Of a stretch of DNA of 64,000 nt, positions 29,755 to 37,925 are shown piece after piece. A program made the position numbers and the translations under genes. The stretch spans positions 620,001-684,000 of the forward strand of contig NZ_VWNA01000001.1 in NCBI RefSeq assembly GCF_009600605.1, written 5' to 3'. The stretch's first letter is position 1. Each line of letters begins with the position of its first letter. A model generated the notes under the pieces. The model was given only the letters and a program-made list of their open reading frames with translations. It was not told the DNA's origin and did not search any database. Origin of the DNA: Segnochrobactrum spirostomi. Lineage in GTDB: Bacteria; Pseudomonadota; Alphaproteobacteria; Rhizobiales; Segnochrobactraceae.

Positions 29755-30771
29755 TCAGGCGGCCGGGCGCAGCTCGGCGCGCAGCAGGCCGTCTTCCACC
29801 AGGGCGTCCCACAACGCCGGCGGCACGGGGACGCGGAAGCCCTCGAGATTGCGCGAAAGCATGTCGCGATCGGTGACGCCGGTGAGCACGGTCGAGACGG
29901 CCGGATGGCTCAACGGGAATTGCAGCGCCGCCGCCGGCAGCGGCACACCGAAGCGGTCGCACACCGCCTTGATGCGGGCGACGCGCGCGAGGATGTCGGC
30001 CGGGGCCGGCTCGTAATTGTAGCGCGCGCCCGGAACCGGGCCGGTGACGAGGATTCCCGAATTGAACACGCCGCCGATGATGAGCGTGGTGCCTCGGTCG
30101 TGGCAGGTCTGCAGCAGACCCTGTGCCGCGATCTGGTCGAGCAGCGTGAAGCGGCCGGCGAGCAGGAAGCAATCGAAGTCGGCGTGCCCGAGCGCTTCGA
30201 GCAGAACCTCGACCTCGTTGACGCCGATGCCGTAGGCGCCGATGTCACCGGCGGCCTTGAGCTCCTGCAAGGCCCGTACGCCGCCTTCCATCGCATCGCG
30301 GAAATGGCGCGGATGTTCGGCACCGTGGGTCACGGTTCCGATGTCGTGGAGAAGCAGCACGTCGATGCGGTCGAGGCCCAGGCGATGCAGGCTCGCCTCG
30401 TGGGAACGCATCACGCCGTCATAGGAATAATCGTAGACCGGCTCGAACGGCAGCGGCTCGGCGAAGCCGCGGTCCGGCACCGGCTTGCCGCGCAGCGGTA
30501 GAAGCAGACGGCCGACCTTGCTCGAGACGACGTAGGAGCCGCGCGGCTTGTCGCGCAGGAAATCGCCGATCCGCCGTTCGCTGAGGCCGAAGCCGTAATA
30601 GGGCGCGGTATCGAAATAGCGCAGGCCCGCGTCCCACGCGAAGGCGAGCGCCCCTTCCGCGGCCTCCCGCGACACCGGCGCGAAGAGGTTGCCGATCGGC
30701 GCACCACCGAAGCTCGCGACCGTGACCGCGACGTCCGTGCGCCCGAGTTTGCGGGTTTCGGTGATGTCCAT
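29755..30771 (-). CDS. Aldo/keto reductase
   Basis: 338-residue NAD(P)-dependent oxidoreductase with a TIM-barrel fold. The catalytic residues are visible: Asp in 'LRYFDTAPYYGFGLSERRIG' with the Tyr, Lys in 'YVVSSKVGRLL', and His in 'DVLLLHDIG'. The pattern is closest to the D-threo-aldose (L-fucose) dehydrogenase / pyridoxal 4-dehydrogenase branch, so a sugar or pyridoxal substrate is a family-based guess. The start is the ATG at 30771 ('MDITETRKLGRT'); the upstream in-frame GTG at 30831 adds 20 Arg-rich residues. Confidence 0.9.
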   Translation of the reverse strand: MDITETRKLGRTDVAVTVASFGGAPIGNLFAPVSREAAEGALAFAWDAGLRYFDTAPYYGFGLSERRIGDFLRDKPRGSYVVSSKVGRLLLPLRGKPVPDRGFAEPLPFEPVYDYSYDGVMRSHEASLHRLGLDRIDVLLLHDIGTVTHGAEHPRHFRDAMEGGVRALQELKAAGDIGAYGIGVNEVEVLLEALGHADFDCFLLAGRFTLLDQIAAQGLLQTCHDRGTTLIIGGVFNSGILVTGPVPGARYNYEPAPADILARVARIKAVCDRFGVPLPAAALQFPLSHPAVSTVLTGVTDRDMLSRNLEGFRVPVPPALWDALVEDGLLRAELRPAA

Positions 30772-30879
30772 GGTGTCCGCCCCGCTCAGCCGCGGTCTCG
30801 CCGCGGATTTCGTTGTCCGTCGCCGCCGCATCGGGTCGAGCTTCGGTTGCGCATACCAAGCAGCACGGTGGGAGCGTCG

Positions 30880-31374
30880 TCAACGCTGATGAAGGCCGAC
30901 CTGGATCTCGGTCATGAGCTTGGCGATGAACATCGGCTCGTCGGCCGCATCCCGGGCGGTGACGATGCCGCGATCGACCGCGACGGCGGCCTCCGAGAGC
31001 ACGGCGCCCGCCCCCACCAAGTCGGACGCGACGCGCCCTCCCGCCGCGATCGTGAGGCCCCGGGCGATGCCTGCCCGTGTCAGCAAGGCGACGGCGGGGC
31101 CGAGCGCCCCGATGACCCGGCCGGTCTGGTAGAAGGCGCGGACGATGGCTTCGAGCGGACGCTCCGGCCCGGCCGTCGCAACGGCGGCGGGCGTGCCGAC
31201 GAAGACCACTGCGGCGAAGCGTTCCGGATCGACGGAGCGCGCCGACAGGTCGGTCTCGTCGGCCTCGTAGCAGACAATTTCAGCCCCCGCGGCGGCGAGC
31301 CGATCGTGGGTCTCCGATCGTCCGCCGCCCGCACCCTCCACTATCAGCACCCGCGAGCGGGAAACCTGCGCCAT
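30880..31374 (-). CDS. DJ-1/PfpI-like protein without the nucleophilic cysteine
   Basis: 164-residue protein with the flavodoxin-like pattern of DJ-1/PfpI proteins: 'RVLIVEGAGG', 'FAAVVFVGTPAA' and 'VIGALGPAVALLTRAGIARG'. In the active family the nucleophile elbow reads A-[IA]-C-H-G-P; here it is Gly-Ala-Leu-Gly-Pro, so Cys is Ala90 and His is Leu91. Glyoxalase, deglycase or protease activity is therefore not expected. It is downstream of the KGG stress gene on the same strand (33-base gap), which suggests co-expression in stress. Confidence 0.7.
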   Translation of the reverse strand: MAQVSRSRVLIVEGAGGGRSETHDRLAAAGAEIVCYEADETDLSARSVDPERFAAVVFVGTPAAVATAGPERPLEAIVRAFYQTGRVIGALGPAVALLTRAGIARGLTIAAGGRVASDLVGAGAVLSEAAVAVDRGIVTARDAADEPMFIAKLMTEIQVGLHQR

Positions 31375-31407
31375 CGCCCCTCTCCGCGTTCCTCTCTCCT
31401 TCGACGG

Positions 31408-31665
31408 TCAGGTGCGGCCGGTCGCGTTGGCGTGGCCGCCCTTGCGGCCGGCTTCGGCGGCGCGGGCGTGGTCGTTGCGGAAATTGCCGCCGCTCTCGTG
31501 ACCGCCCTTGCGGCCGGCCTCGGCGGCACGCGCGGGGTCGTTGCGGAAATTGCCGCCGCTTCGTTGACCGCCCTTGCGGCCGGCTTCGGCCGCCCGCTGC
31601 GGATCGGCCGCGAAATTCCCGGCCCCACCCCGGCGACGCACCTCTTCGGACTCGCTTGCGGACAT
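31408..31665 (-). CDS. KGG-repeat general stress protein
   Basis: 85-residue, very hydrophilic, Gly/Arg/Ala-rich protein composed of three near-identical ~20-residue repeats. Each has the pattern G-N-F-x-x-[DN]-x-x-R-A-A-E-A-G-R-K-G-G. This is the KGG (GsiB/Con-10-like) repeat of stress-induced, probably disordered hydrophilin-type proteins in many bacteria and fungi; biochemical function is not defined. A near-consensus EcfG promoter lies about 95 bases upstream, which supports general-stress control. Confidence 0.88.
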   Translation of the reverse strand: MSASESEEVRRRGGAGNFAADPQRAAEAGRKGGQRSGGNFRNDPARAAEAGRKGGHESGGNFRNDHARAAEAGRKGGHANATGRT

Positions 31666-31738
31666 GTTTGCTTCTCCCTCGATGAGAAGCCCGTACGGGC
31701 ACTTGACCGGTCCCCGGCGGGCTTCGCTGCGGTGGGGA

Positions 31739-31764
31739 AAAGTCCCAGGCGGACCTTTTGTTCC
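31739..31764 (-). promoter_or_regulatory. Near-consensus EcfG promoter of the KGG gene
   Basis: On the minus strand GGAAC-N17-CTTT, against the EcfG (general stress sigma) consensus GGAAC-N16/17-CGTT; one mismatch in the -10. Predicted transcription start ~70 bases before the KGG ATG. It is back to back with an exact match on the plus strand. Confidence 0.5.
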
Positions 31765-31786
31765 CAGCGCCGTCGGGCTCCCGCCG

Positions 31787-31812
31787 GGAACCGAATCCTC
31801 CGCTTCGCCGTT
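31787..31812 (+). promoter_or_regulatory. Consensus EcfG general-stress promoter
   Basis: GGAAC (31787-31791), 17 bases, CGTT (31809-31812): an exact match to the alphaproteobacterial EcfG consensus, ~85 bases before the first DUF883-like gene. Its -35 is ~22 bases from the -35 of the divergent KGG promoter. Confidence 0.65.
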
Positions 31813-31897
31813 GCGCTGACGACCGGTACGTGGCGGGTCGGCAGACCTTTCGCCGGCATCACGCCGCTACGTCGGAGCAGATAGGAGATCCGTTCAA

Positions 31898-32248
31898 ATG
31901 TTAGGGCGTTCCAAATCCGTCTCGCGGGAACTCAAGCACCTGCGCGCCGATATCAGCCGCCTCACCGAAGCGCTGCGCCACGAGCTGCCGCGGGTGGATC
32001 GACGCCGCATGGAGAAGCGGGTCCGCCGGAATTATGACGACGCCGCGCACTTTCTTGGCCACGGCCTCGACCGGCTCGGCGCCAACGGCGGCCGCTTGGT
32101 GCACGACGTGGTCCACGAGGCGCGGATCGGCGCGGTGCGCGGCCTCGGCGAAGCGCGCGCGGCCGTGGAGCGCAACCCGCTCACGGCAGTCGCGATCGCC
32201 GGCGCGATCGCGGTGACGATCGGTGCGCTTCTCACGCGCCGCTCCTGA
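31898..32248 (+). CDS. DUF883/ElaB-YqjD-like membrane-anchored stress protein
   Basis: 116 residues. The N-terminal ~60 are basic and helical ('SRELKHLRADISRLTEALRH'), and the C-terminus has a single membrane anchor 'NPLTAVAIAGAIAVTIGALL' ending in Arg-Arg. The 'VERNPLTAVAIA' start of the anchor is the DUF883 signature; E. coli YqjD and ElaB of this type are membrane-bound and associate with stationary-phase ribosomes. AGGAGA precedes the ATG. An exact EcfG-type promoter upstream supports stress induction. Confidence 0.75.
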   Translation: MLGRSKSVSRELKHLRADISRLTEALRHELPRVDRRRMEKRVRRNYDDAAHFLGHGLDRLGANGGRLVHDVVHEARIGAVRGLGEARAAVERNPLTAVAIAGAIAVTIGALLTRRS

Positions 32249-32368
32249 CGGACGCGCAGTAAAGCACCGTTCTCGTGCCGCATTTTAACTTAGTCGGCTA
32301 TTCATCCCCCAATGAAAACTGCAAGGCCGGCGGGTACTGCGCGGCCTTGTCGGGACAGGACAGACATC

Positions 32369-32656
32369 ATGGTCGATCAAACCACCTTCGAGGGTGCCGC
32401 CGACGATTCCACCGGCGCGGACACGGCGGCGCTGCGGGCCGAGATCGAGCGACTCAGGGAGGATCTATCGCGCCTCGTGGAGGACGTCTCCACCCTCGCG
32501 CGGGACCGCACCAAGGCCGCCGCGGAGGACGTAGAGCGATGGACCAACGAGCGAGCGGACGAGTTTCGTGAAAGTGTTCGCGCGCAACCCCTCACTTCGT
32601 GCGCACTTTCTCTTGCGGTCGGTGCCATTCTAGGGGCAATTTTCCTTCGGGACTGA
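32369..32656 (+). CDS. DUF883-like membrane-anchored protein (second copy)
   Basis: 95 residues from the ATG at 32369, preceded by GGACAGGA. Residues ~22-50 form a coiled coil ('ALRAEIERLREDLSRLVEDV'); 'VRAQPLTSCALSLAVGAILG' and 'AIFLRD' make a C-terminal membrane anchor in the DUF883/YqjD style. It is a short paralogue of the preceding gene, 120 bases downstream on the same strand, and probably shares its stress-related context. The soluble part is acidic rather than basic, so it may not bind ribosomes in the same way. Confidence 0.75.
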   Translation: MVDQTTFEGAADDSTGADTAALRAEIERLREDLSRLVEDVSTLARDRTKAAAEDVERWTNERADEFRESVRAQPLTSCALSLAVGAILGAIFLRD

Positions 32657-32689
32657 TTTTCTGGCGTCCAGGTCCGACGGGAGTGAAGC

Positions 32690-33154
32690 ATGGCACCGAG
32701 AACGCGGAAGACGAGCGAAGACCACGAGGCCCTGGTACGCGCTCGGGCGCATCAGTTGTGGGAGGACGAAGGCCGTCCGGAAGGGCGTGCCGACGAGCAT
32801 TGGCACAAGGCCGCCACGCTCGTTGCAAGCGAGGCGGAGGCGGCATCGAAGCCGGCCCGCAAGAGCGCTAACAAGAGCGCGGAGAAGCCGGTCAAGGCTG
32901 CCGCGAAGCCGGCTGCGAAGTCTGCAGCGGCCAAGGCTCCGGCGAAGGTTGAGAAGGCCGAGGAGCCGGCGCCCGAACCCGCGCCCGCGACGGAAGCCAC
33001 AGCCGCCGCAAAGCGCACGCGACGCGTTCGCGCCGCGAACGGAAAGGCGCACGAGCCGGCGAGCGAACCCGTGCCGGAGCCGGTGAAGGCAGAGCCCGCC
33101 GCGAAGGCGCCGCGCAAGGCTCCATCGCGGAAGACCGCGGGCAAATCGGCCTGA
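32690..33154 (+). CDS. DUF2934 protein with a histone H1-like Lys/Ala/Pro tail
   Basis: 154 residues. The first ~40 match DUF2934: 'RARAHQLWEDEGRPEGRADE' followed by His-Trp. The remainder is low-complexity Lys/Ala/Pro/Glu sequence such as 'KPVKAAAKPAAKSAAAKAPA', resembling histone H1 tails and bacterial Hc1/AlgR3-like proteins. DNA or RNA binding is a reasonable inference; no function is established. It lies 33 bases after the second DUF883-like gene in the same direction. The 253-base spacer downstream shows only a possible TTGACA -35 at 33286. Confidence 0.8.
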   Translation: MAPRTRKTSEDHEALVRARAHQLWEDEGRPEGRADEHWHKAATLVASEAEAASKPARKSANKSAEKPVKAAAKPAAKSAAAKAPAKVEKAEEPAPEPAPATEATAAAKRTRRVRAANGKAHEPASEPVPEPVKAEPAAKAPRKAPSRKTAGKSA

Positions 33155-33407
33155 CGCCGATCGCCGACGGAAACAAACGAGATTGACGAGGGCCGCGCCT
33201 CCAGCGGGGGTGCGGCCATCGCACATATCGGCGATCAGGCGCGCGCTATCCCCACGCGAACGAGATTGCTTGGCGCTGCGATCGATTGACAGCGCTCTCC
33301 CGCTTCGATTTCGTCGGCTCATCCGGCGCGCGAGACAATGCGCGCTGCAATCATTGGACGGCGCCGGCATGAACGGCCCCGCCACGACACCTCAGGAGGT
33401 CTTCATC

Positions 33408-34406
33408 ATGCGCGCCGCCGCGCCCCCCCGCTCTGCCCTCGCCCGCACCGCGCTGTCGTTCGCCGCCGGCCTTCTTGCCTTCACCGCTCTCGCCGCGCCG
33501 GCGTCCGCCCAGGACCAACCGCTCGTCGCCGTGACCGCGATCGTGGAGCATCCGGCGCTCGACGCGGTGCGCGACGGCGTCCGCGATTCGCTCAAGGCGG
33601 CGGGCTTCGAGGACGGCAAGACGATTCGCTTCGTCTATCAGTCGGCGCAGGGCAACCCGGCGACCGCTGCCCAGATCGCCCGCAAGTTCGTCGGCGAGAA
33701 CCCGGCCGTGATCGTCGCCATCGCGACGCCGTCCGCCCAGGCGGCCGCGGCGGCGACGAAGGAGATTCCGATCGTGTTCTCCGCCGTCACCGATCCGGTC
33801 GGCGCCCAGCTCATCGAGAGCCTCGGCAAGCCGAACGGCAACGTGACCGGCGTCTCCGACTTCTCCCCGCTCAGCGACCAGCTCGATCTCGTCAAGGAGA
33901 TCACGCCGAACGCGAAGACCATCGGCGTGCTCTACAATCCCGGCGAGGCGAATTCGGTCTCGACCCTCGAGGCGCTGAAGGGCATGGCCGCCGACCGCGG
34001 CTACAAGATCGTCGAGGCGACTGCGGCGAACTCCGCCGGCGTTCAGCAGGCGGCGCGCTCCCTCGTCGGCAAGGTCGACGTGATCTACGTGCCGACCGAC
34101 AACACCATCGTCTCGGCGCTCGAATCGGCGGTGAAGGTCGCCGACGAAAACCAGATCCCGCTCTACACCGCGGATACGGATTCGGTCGCCCGCGGCGCGC
34201 TCGCGGCGATCGGCTTCAATTATTACGACGTCGGCAAGGAGACCGGCGGCTACGTCGTGCGCATCCTGAACGGCGAGAAGCCGTCGCGCATGCCGGCGAC
34301 GGTCGCCAAGGGCACCAACCTCGTCGTCAACACCGCGGCCGCGCAGAAGATGGGCGTCACCATTCCGCCGGCGGTGCTGTCGAAGGCCTCCAAGGTCATC
34401 AACTGA
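33408..34406 (+). CDS. ABC transporter substrate-binding protein (TrpX/PF04392 type)
   Basis: 332-residue exported binding protein. The signal sequence runs to about 'LAAPASAQDQPLV' (residue ~34). 'VAVTAIVEHPALDAVRDGV', 'VIVAIATPSAQAAAAAT', 'IPIVFSAVTDPVGAQLI' and 'NVTGVSD' are the PF04392 pattern. Characterised members of this group bind aromatic amino acids or other small ligands (TrpX of streptococci); the ligand here is unknown. AGGAGGT precedes the ATG at 33408. It heads an operon with a permease and an ATPase; a stem-loop follows the gene, which may raise its mRNA level above that of the membrane components. Confidence 0.92.
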   Translation: MRAAAPPRSALARTALSFAAGLLAFTALAAPASAQDQPLVAVTAIVEHPALDAVRDGVRDSLKAAGFEDGKTIRFVYQSAQGNPATAAQIARKFVGENPAVIVAIATPSAQAAAAATKEIPIVFSAVTDPVGAQLIESLGKPNGNVTGVSDFSPLSDQLDLVKEITPNAKTIGVLYNPGEANSVSTLEALKGMAADRGYKIVEATAANSAGVQQAARSLVGKVDVIYVPTDNTIVSALESAVKVADENQIPLYTADTDSVARGALAAIGFNYYDVGKETGGYVVRILNGEKPSRMPATVAKGTNLVVNTAAAQKMGVTIPPAVLSKASKVIN

Positions 34407-34417
34407 CGCGGTGATCC

Positions 34418-34446
34418 GGAAGGGCGGCACATGTGTCCGCCCTTCC
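34418..34446 (+). terminator. Intra-operon stem-loop after the binding-protein gene
   Basis: GGAAGGGCGG and CCGCCCTTCC form a perfect 10-bp stem with a 9-base loop, 11 bases after the stop. No T tract follows (CTCCCCCC). It looks like a stabilising or partially terminating hairpin separating the abundant binding protein from the permease gene. Confidence 0.6.
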
Positions 34447-34532
34447 CTCCCCCCGGCCGAATGGCGTAAGGGTCCGGGCAGACCAATGTTGACCGCACCT
34501 CGTGCGGGTCTTGCGCACAGCCGGACCCTTTC

Positions 34533-35426
34533 ATGTCCCTCATCGCATTCCTCGGCAGCGTCGAGCTCGGGCTCGTCTATGCCTTCGTCGCCATCGGCGT
34601 CTATTTCTCCTTCCGCGTCCTCGATTTCCCGGATCTGACGGTCGACGGATCGCTGCCGCTCGGCGCGGCGACGTCCGCGGTGCTGCTGCTCGCCGGCGTC
34701 AATCCGTGGCTCGCGACGCTGGCGGCGATGATCGCGGCGGCGCTCGCCGGCCTCGTCACGGCGCTCCTCAACGTCCGCTTCAAGATCCTGAACCTGCTCG
34801 CGTCGATCCTGACGATGATCGCGCTGTTCTCGGTCAATCTGCGGGTGATGGGGAAGCCGAACGTCGCCCTCATCACCGCCTCGACGGTGCTCGATCCGTT
34901 CATCGCGGTCGGCTCGCATTTCGGCCTGCGCGATTATTGGACACGGCCGATCGTGCTCGCGGTCTTCGTCGCGATCGCGGTGGCGCTGATCGCGCGCTTC
35001 CTCGCCTCCGATTTCGGCCTCGCGATGCGGGCGACGGGGGCGAACGCGCGGATGGCGCGGGCCCAGGGCATCTCGACCGAAACCCACATCTATGTCGGCA
35101 TGGCGCTGTCGAACGCGCTCTGCGGCCTCGCCGGTTCGCTGTTCGCCCAGATCAACGGCTTCGCCGACGTGACCATGGGCGTCGGCACCATCGTCGTCGG
35201 CCTCGCCGCGGTGATCGTCGGCGAGACGCTCATCCCGCGCCGGGCGATCCTGCCGGCGCTGATCGGCTGCGTCGCCGGCTCGGTGATCTACCGCATCTGC
35301 ATCCAGTTCGCGCTGTCGGCGGATTCGATCGGCCTCCAGGCCTCGGACCTCAATCTGGTGACGGCGCTCCTCGTCGCGGTCGCGCTCATTCTGCCGCGCC
35401 TCAGCAAGGCCGGGAGGGCGGCATGA
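34533..35426 (+). CDS. ABC transporter permease (TrpY type, branched-chain-like)
   Basis: 297-residue inner-membrane permease with eight or so hydrophobic helices. 'VYFSFRVLDFPDLTVDGSL' at the N-terminus and 'FGLAMRATGANARMARAQGI' in the cytoplasmic coupling loop (EAA-like) identify the BPD_transp_2 family seen in TrpXYZ-type importers. Its stop overlaps the start of the ATPase by 4 bases (ATGA). A single permease gene is present, so a homodimeric channel is expected. Confidence 0.92.
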   Translation: MSLIAFLGSVELGLVYAFVAIGVYFSFRVLDFPDLTVDGSLPLGAATSAVLLLAGVNPWLATLAAMIAAALAGLVTALLNVRFKILNLLASILTMIALFSVNLRVMGKPNVALITASTVLDPFIAVGSHFGLRDYWTRPIVLAVFVAIAVALIARFLASDFGLAMRATGANARMARAQGISTETHIYVGMALSNALCGLAGSLFAQINGFADVTMGVGTIVVGLAAVIVGETLIPRRAILPALIGCVAGSVIYRICIQFALSADSIGLQASDLNLVTALLVAVALILPRLSKAGRAA

Positions 35427-36217
35427 TCCGCGTCAGCAATCTCGGCGTCGTCTTCGGCCGCGGCACGCCGCTCGAGAAGCGCGCACTCGATCGCCTGAAC
35501 CTGACCATCGAGGACGGCTCGTTCGTCACCGTGATCGGCTCGAACGGGGCGGGAAAATCGACCCTCCTCGGCGCGCTCGCCGGCGACGTGCTGCCGACCT
35601 CCGGCTCGATCGAAATCGGCGGCACCGACGTCACCCGCCGCCCGACCGCGCGGCGCGCCGGCCTCGTCGCCCGCGTCTTCCAGGATCCGCTCGCCGGCTC
35701 CTGCGCCGGTCTCACCATCGAGGAGAACTTGGCGCTCGCCGCCGCCCGCGGCCGGCCGCGAGGCTTCGGCGCCGCCCTGTCGGGCAGCCGCCGCGCCGTC
35801 TTCGCCGAGCGCGTCGCCTCCCTCGGGCTCAAGCTCGAAGGGCGCCTGAAGGATCGCATGGGCCTGCTCTCGGGCGGCCAGCGTCAGGCGCTCTCGCTCG
35901 TCATGGCGACGCTGTCGCCCTCCAAGGTTCTGCTTCTCGACGAGCATACCGCCGCGCTCGATCCGCACATGGCCGATTTCGTGCTCGACCTGACGTCGCG
36001 GCTCGTCGCCGAGCATCGGCTCACCACGTTGATGGTGACGCATTCGATGAAGCAGGCGCTGTCGGTCGGCGACCGCACGATCATGCTCCACGAGGGCAAC
36101 ATCGTGCTCGACGTCTCGGGCCCCGAGCGTGCCGGGCTCACCGTCGATCACCTCGTCGCCATGTTCCGCAAGGTACGCGGGCAGGACATCGAGGACGACG
36201 CGCTTCTGATGGACTGA
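35423..36217 (+). CDS. ABC transporter ATP-binding protein (TrpZ type)
   Basis: 264-residue ATPase that powers the adjacent permease. Walker A is 'IGSNGAGKSTLLGALAG', the Q-loop region 'VFQDPLAGSCAGLTIEENLA', the signature 'LLSGGQRQALSLVMA', Walker B 'VLLLDEHTAALDP' (His replaces the more common Pro, as is usual in this subfamily) and the H-loop 'MVTHSMKQAL'. It starts with an ATGA overlap. Together with the two preceding genes it forms a complete importer. Confidence 0.92.
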   Translation: MIRVSNLGVVFGRGTPLEKRALDRLNLTIEDGSFVTVIGSNGAGKSTLLGALAGDVLPTSGSIEIGGTDVTRRPTARRAGLVARVFQDPLAGSCAGLTIEENLALAAARGRPRGFGAALSGSRRAVFAERVASLGLKLEGRLKDRMGLLSGGQRQALSLVMATLSPSKVLLLDEHTAALDPHMADFVLDLTSRLVAEHRLTTLMVTHSMKQALSVGDRTIMLHEGNIVLDVSGPERAGLTVDHLVAMFRKVRGQDIEDDALLMD

Positions 36218-36238
36218 GCCGCGGCGTGGACGCATCGT

Positions 36239-36260
36239 CGCCTTCGTCACGGCGAAGGCG
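36239..36260. terminator. Hairpin between the ABC operon and the convergent vapC
   Basis: CGCCTTCG and CGAAGGCG form an 8-bp stem with a 6-base loop, ending exactly at the stop codon of the leftward toxin gene. No T tract on either side. Confidence 0.4.
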
Positions 36261-36689
36261 TCAACCCTCGGACGGCTGCCAGGGGTCGATAGTCGGAACA
36301 CCCATCGGTGCGAAGTCCGCCACGTTGCGGGTGACGACACTCATGCCATGCACGAGCGCCGTGGCGCCGATGAAGGCGTCGCGCTCCGGCCGTCGATCGT
36401 GCACGTGCAATCGCGAACAGCGCAGCGCGACGATCTCGTCGACCGGCAGGACGCGACCCGAGAACTCGGAGAGCACGAGCTTGTCCATCCACGCGCGCAA
36501 GTGCGCGCCTTGGACCGGATCGCGACGCTCGATCATCAGGACACCGAGATCGAGCTCCATGAGGGTCACGGCGGAGATGTAGAAACTCTCGGCGCTGCGG
36601 CTCCCGATCCAAGAGACGACGTTCTTGTCCGCTCGGCCCGCCTTGGCTTGGCGCAACTCCGACACGACGTTCGTGTCGAGGAGGTACAT
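36261..36689 (-). CDS. vapC: PIN-domain toxin (VapC/FitB type)
   Basis: 142-residue PIN ribonuclease. Metal ligands are at Asp5 ('YLLDTNVVSELR'), Glu45 ('VTLMELDLGV'), Asp104 ('PERDAFIGATAL') and the Asn122/Asp125 region ('VVTRNVADF'). The opening 'LLDTNVVSELR' is typical of FitB-like toxins. It is unrelated in sequence detail to the VapC at 2960. Its ATG overlaps the antitoxin stop (TGATG), giving translational coupling. Confidence 0.9.
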   Translation of the reverse strand: MYLLDTNVVSELRQAKAGRADKNVVSWIGSRSAESFYISAVTLMELDLGVLMIERRDPVQGAHLRAWMDKLVLSEFSGRVLPVDEIVALRCSRLHVHDRRPERDAFIGATALVHGMSVVTRNVADFAPMGVPTIDPWQPSEG

Positions 36690-36943
36690 CAGGAAAAGTC
36701 CGCCGGGCGCGGCAACTCCCGCGAGGGCGAGATTTCGAGCTCGATGTCTTCGAGCCCCGGCATCGACAAAGCCTCGACGAGGCTCCGCCGCGTTCCTTTG
36801 AGCCGCAGATAGTCCTCATAGCTCAGGAGCACATGAGCGGGCTTGCCCCGGTTCGTGATGAACACGGGACCCGACTGGGTCGCCTTCTGCGCCTGATTGG
36901 CGTTCTGCTGAAACGCCCGGCTGGATAAGGTCGTGATCGTCAT
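36689..36943 (-). CDS. Phd/YefM family antitoxin
   Basis: 84 residues from the ATG at 36943. 'TTLSSRAFQQNANQAQKAT', 'GPVFITNRGKPAHVLLSYED' and 'YLRLKG' are the Phd/YefM DNA-binding fold; the acidic C-terminus 'GLEDIELEISPSRELPRP' is the toxin-neutralising part. Phd-type antitoxins pair with either Doc, YoeB or PIN toxins; here the partner is a PIN toxin, a common combination. The 61-base spacer to the divergent sfsA holds the promoter and a TTGATACATTAGAACAA stretch that may be the operator. Confidence 0.9.
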   Translation of the reverse strand: MTITTLSSRAFQQNANQAQKATQSGPVFITNRGKPAHVLLSYEDYLRLKGTRRSLVEALSMPGLEDIELEISPSRELPRPADFS

Positions 36944-37004
36944 GGTGGGCCTCCAAGGCACGCCGCCAATGTTGATACATTAGAACAAAGCGTCGATTTT
37001 CTCA

Positions 37005-37709
37005 ATGCAGCCTGCCCGCTCTCCCCTGATCGAGGTCCGCCTCCTGCGGCGCTACAAGCGCTTTCTCGCCGACGTGGAATTCGCCGACGGCCGGATCGAG
37101 ACGGTGCATTGCCCCAACCCCGGTGCGATGCTGGGGCTCGACGCGCCGGGCTCGCGCGCCTTCGTCTCGCGGTCGGCGAACCTCGCCCGCAAGCTGCCGC
37201 TGACCCTCGAAATCGTCGAGGCGGACGGTGTCCTCGTCGGGCTCAACACGGGCTTGCCGAACGCGCTTGCCGCCGAGGTGATCGCCGCGGGCCGCATCCC
37301 CGAACTCGCCGGCTATTCCACGATCCGTCGCGAGGTGCGCTACGGCCGCGACAGCCGCATCGATCTCCTGCTCGAGGCGGAGGATCGCCCCTCGGCCTAT
37401 GTCGAGATCAAGAACGTCCACCTGCGCCGTCGCGAGGGGCTCGCCGAATTTCCCGACAGCCGCACCGCGCGGGGCACCAAGCATCTCGCCGAACTCGCCG
37501 AGATGGTCGCCCTCGGCCACCGGGCGGTGATGCTCTACGTGATCCAGCGGGAGGATTGCGACCGCTTCGCCCTCGCCGCCGACATCGACCCCGTCTATGC
37601 GGCCGCCTTCGCCGCCGCACGGTCCGGCGGCGTGGAAGCCTTCGCCTATCGCTGCACGGTGACGCCCGAGGCGATCGCGGTGACTACGCGCGTGCCGATC
37701 GTCGGCTGA
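37005..37709 (+). CDS. sfsA: Sugar fermentation stimulation protein SfsA
   Basis: 234-residue protein with an N-terminal OB-like part and a nuclease-like core. '[17 protein letters not shown]', '[11 protein letters not shown]', 'YVEIKNVHL', '[16 protein letters not shown]' are SfsA signatures. E. coli SfsA was found by its effect on maltose metabolism and binds DNA; the molecular role is unsettled. The sfsA-map-radC order is typical of Hyphomicrobiales. Confidence 0.95.
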   Translation: MQPARSPLIEVRLLRRYKRFLADVEFADGRIETVHCPNPGAMLGLDAPGSRAFVSRSANLARKLPLTLEIVEADGVLVGLNTGLPNALAAEVIAAGRIPELAGYSTIRREVRYGRDSRIDLLLEAEDRPSAYVEIKNVHLRRREGLAEFPDSRTARGTKHLAELAEMVALGHRAVMLYVIQREDCDRFALAADIDPVYAAAFAAARSGGVEAFAYRCTVTPEAIAVTTRVPIVG

Positions 37710-37925
37710 GGTCGCCGCCGGCCCCGACGCGCACTCTCGGCGCACGGTCCAGTGGCGCTTTCCCCCTGCAATCGGACGCGATCCGGTCTATATGTCACAG
37801 GACGCGATGAAGACGGGGCGGACCCGCGGATGGCGGCAGGCGAACGACGGCGACCGGTCAGCGTCCGGGCACGGCTCGATCGTCGCCCGCCCCCGGTCCC
37901 ATTCCAGGAAGGCGACGAGTTTCGA

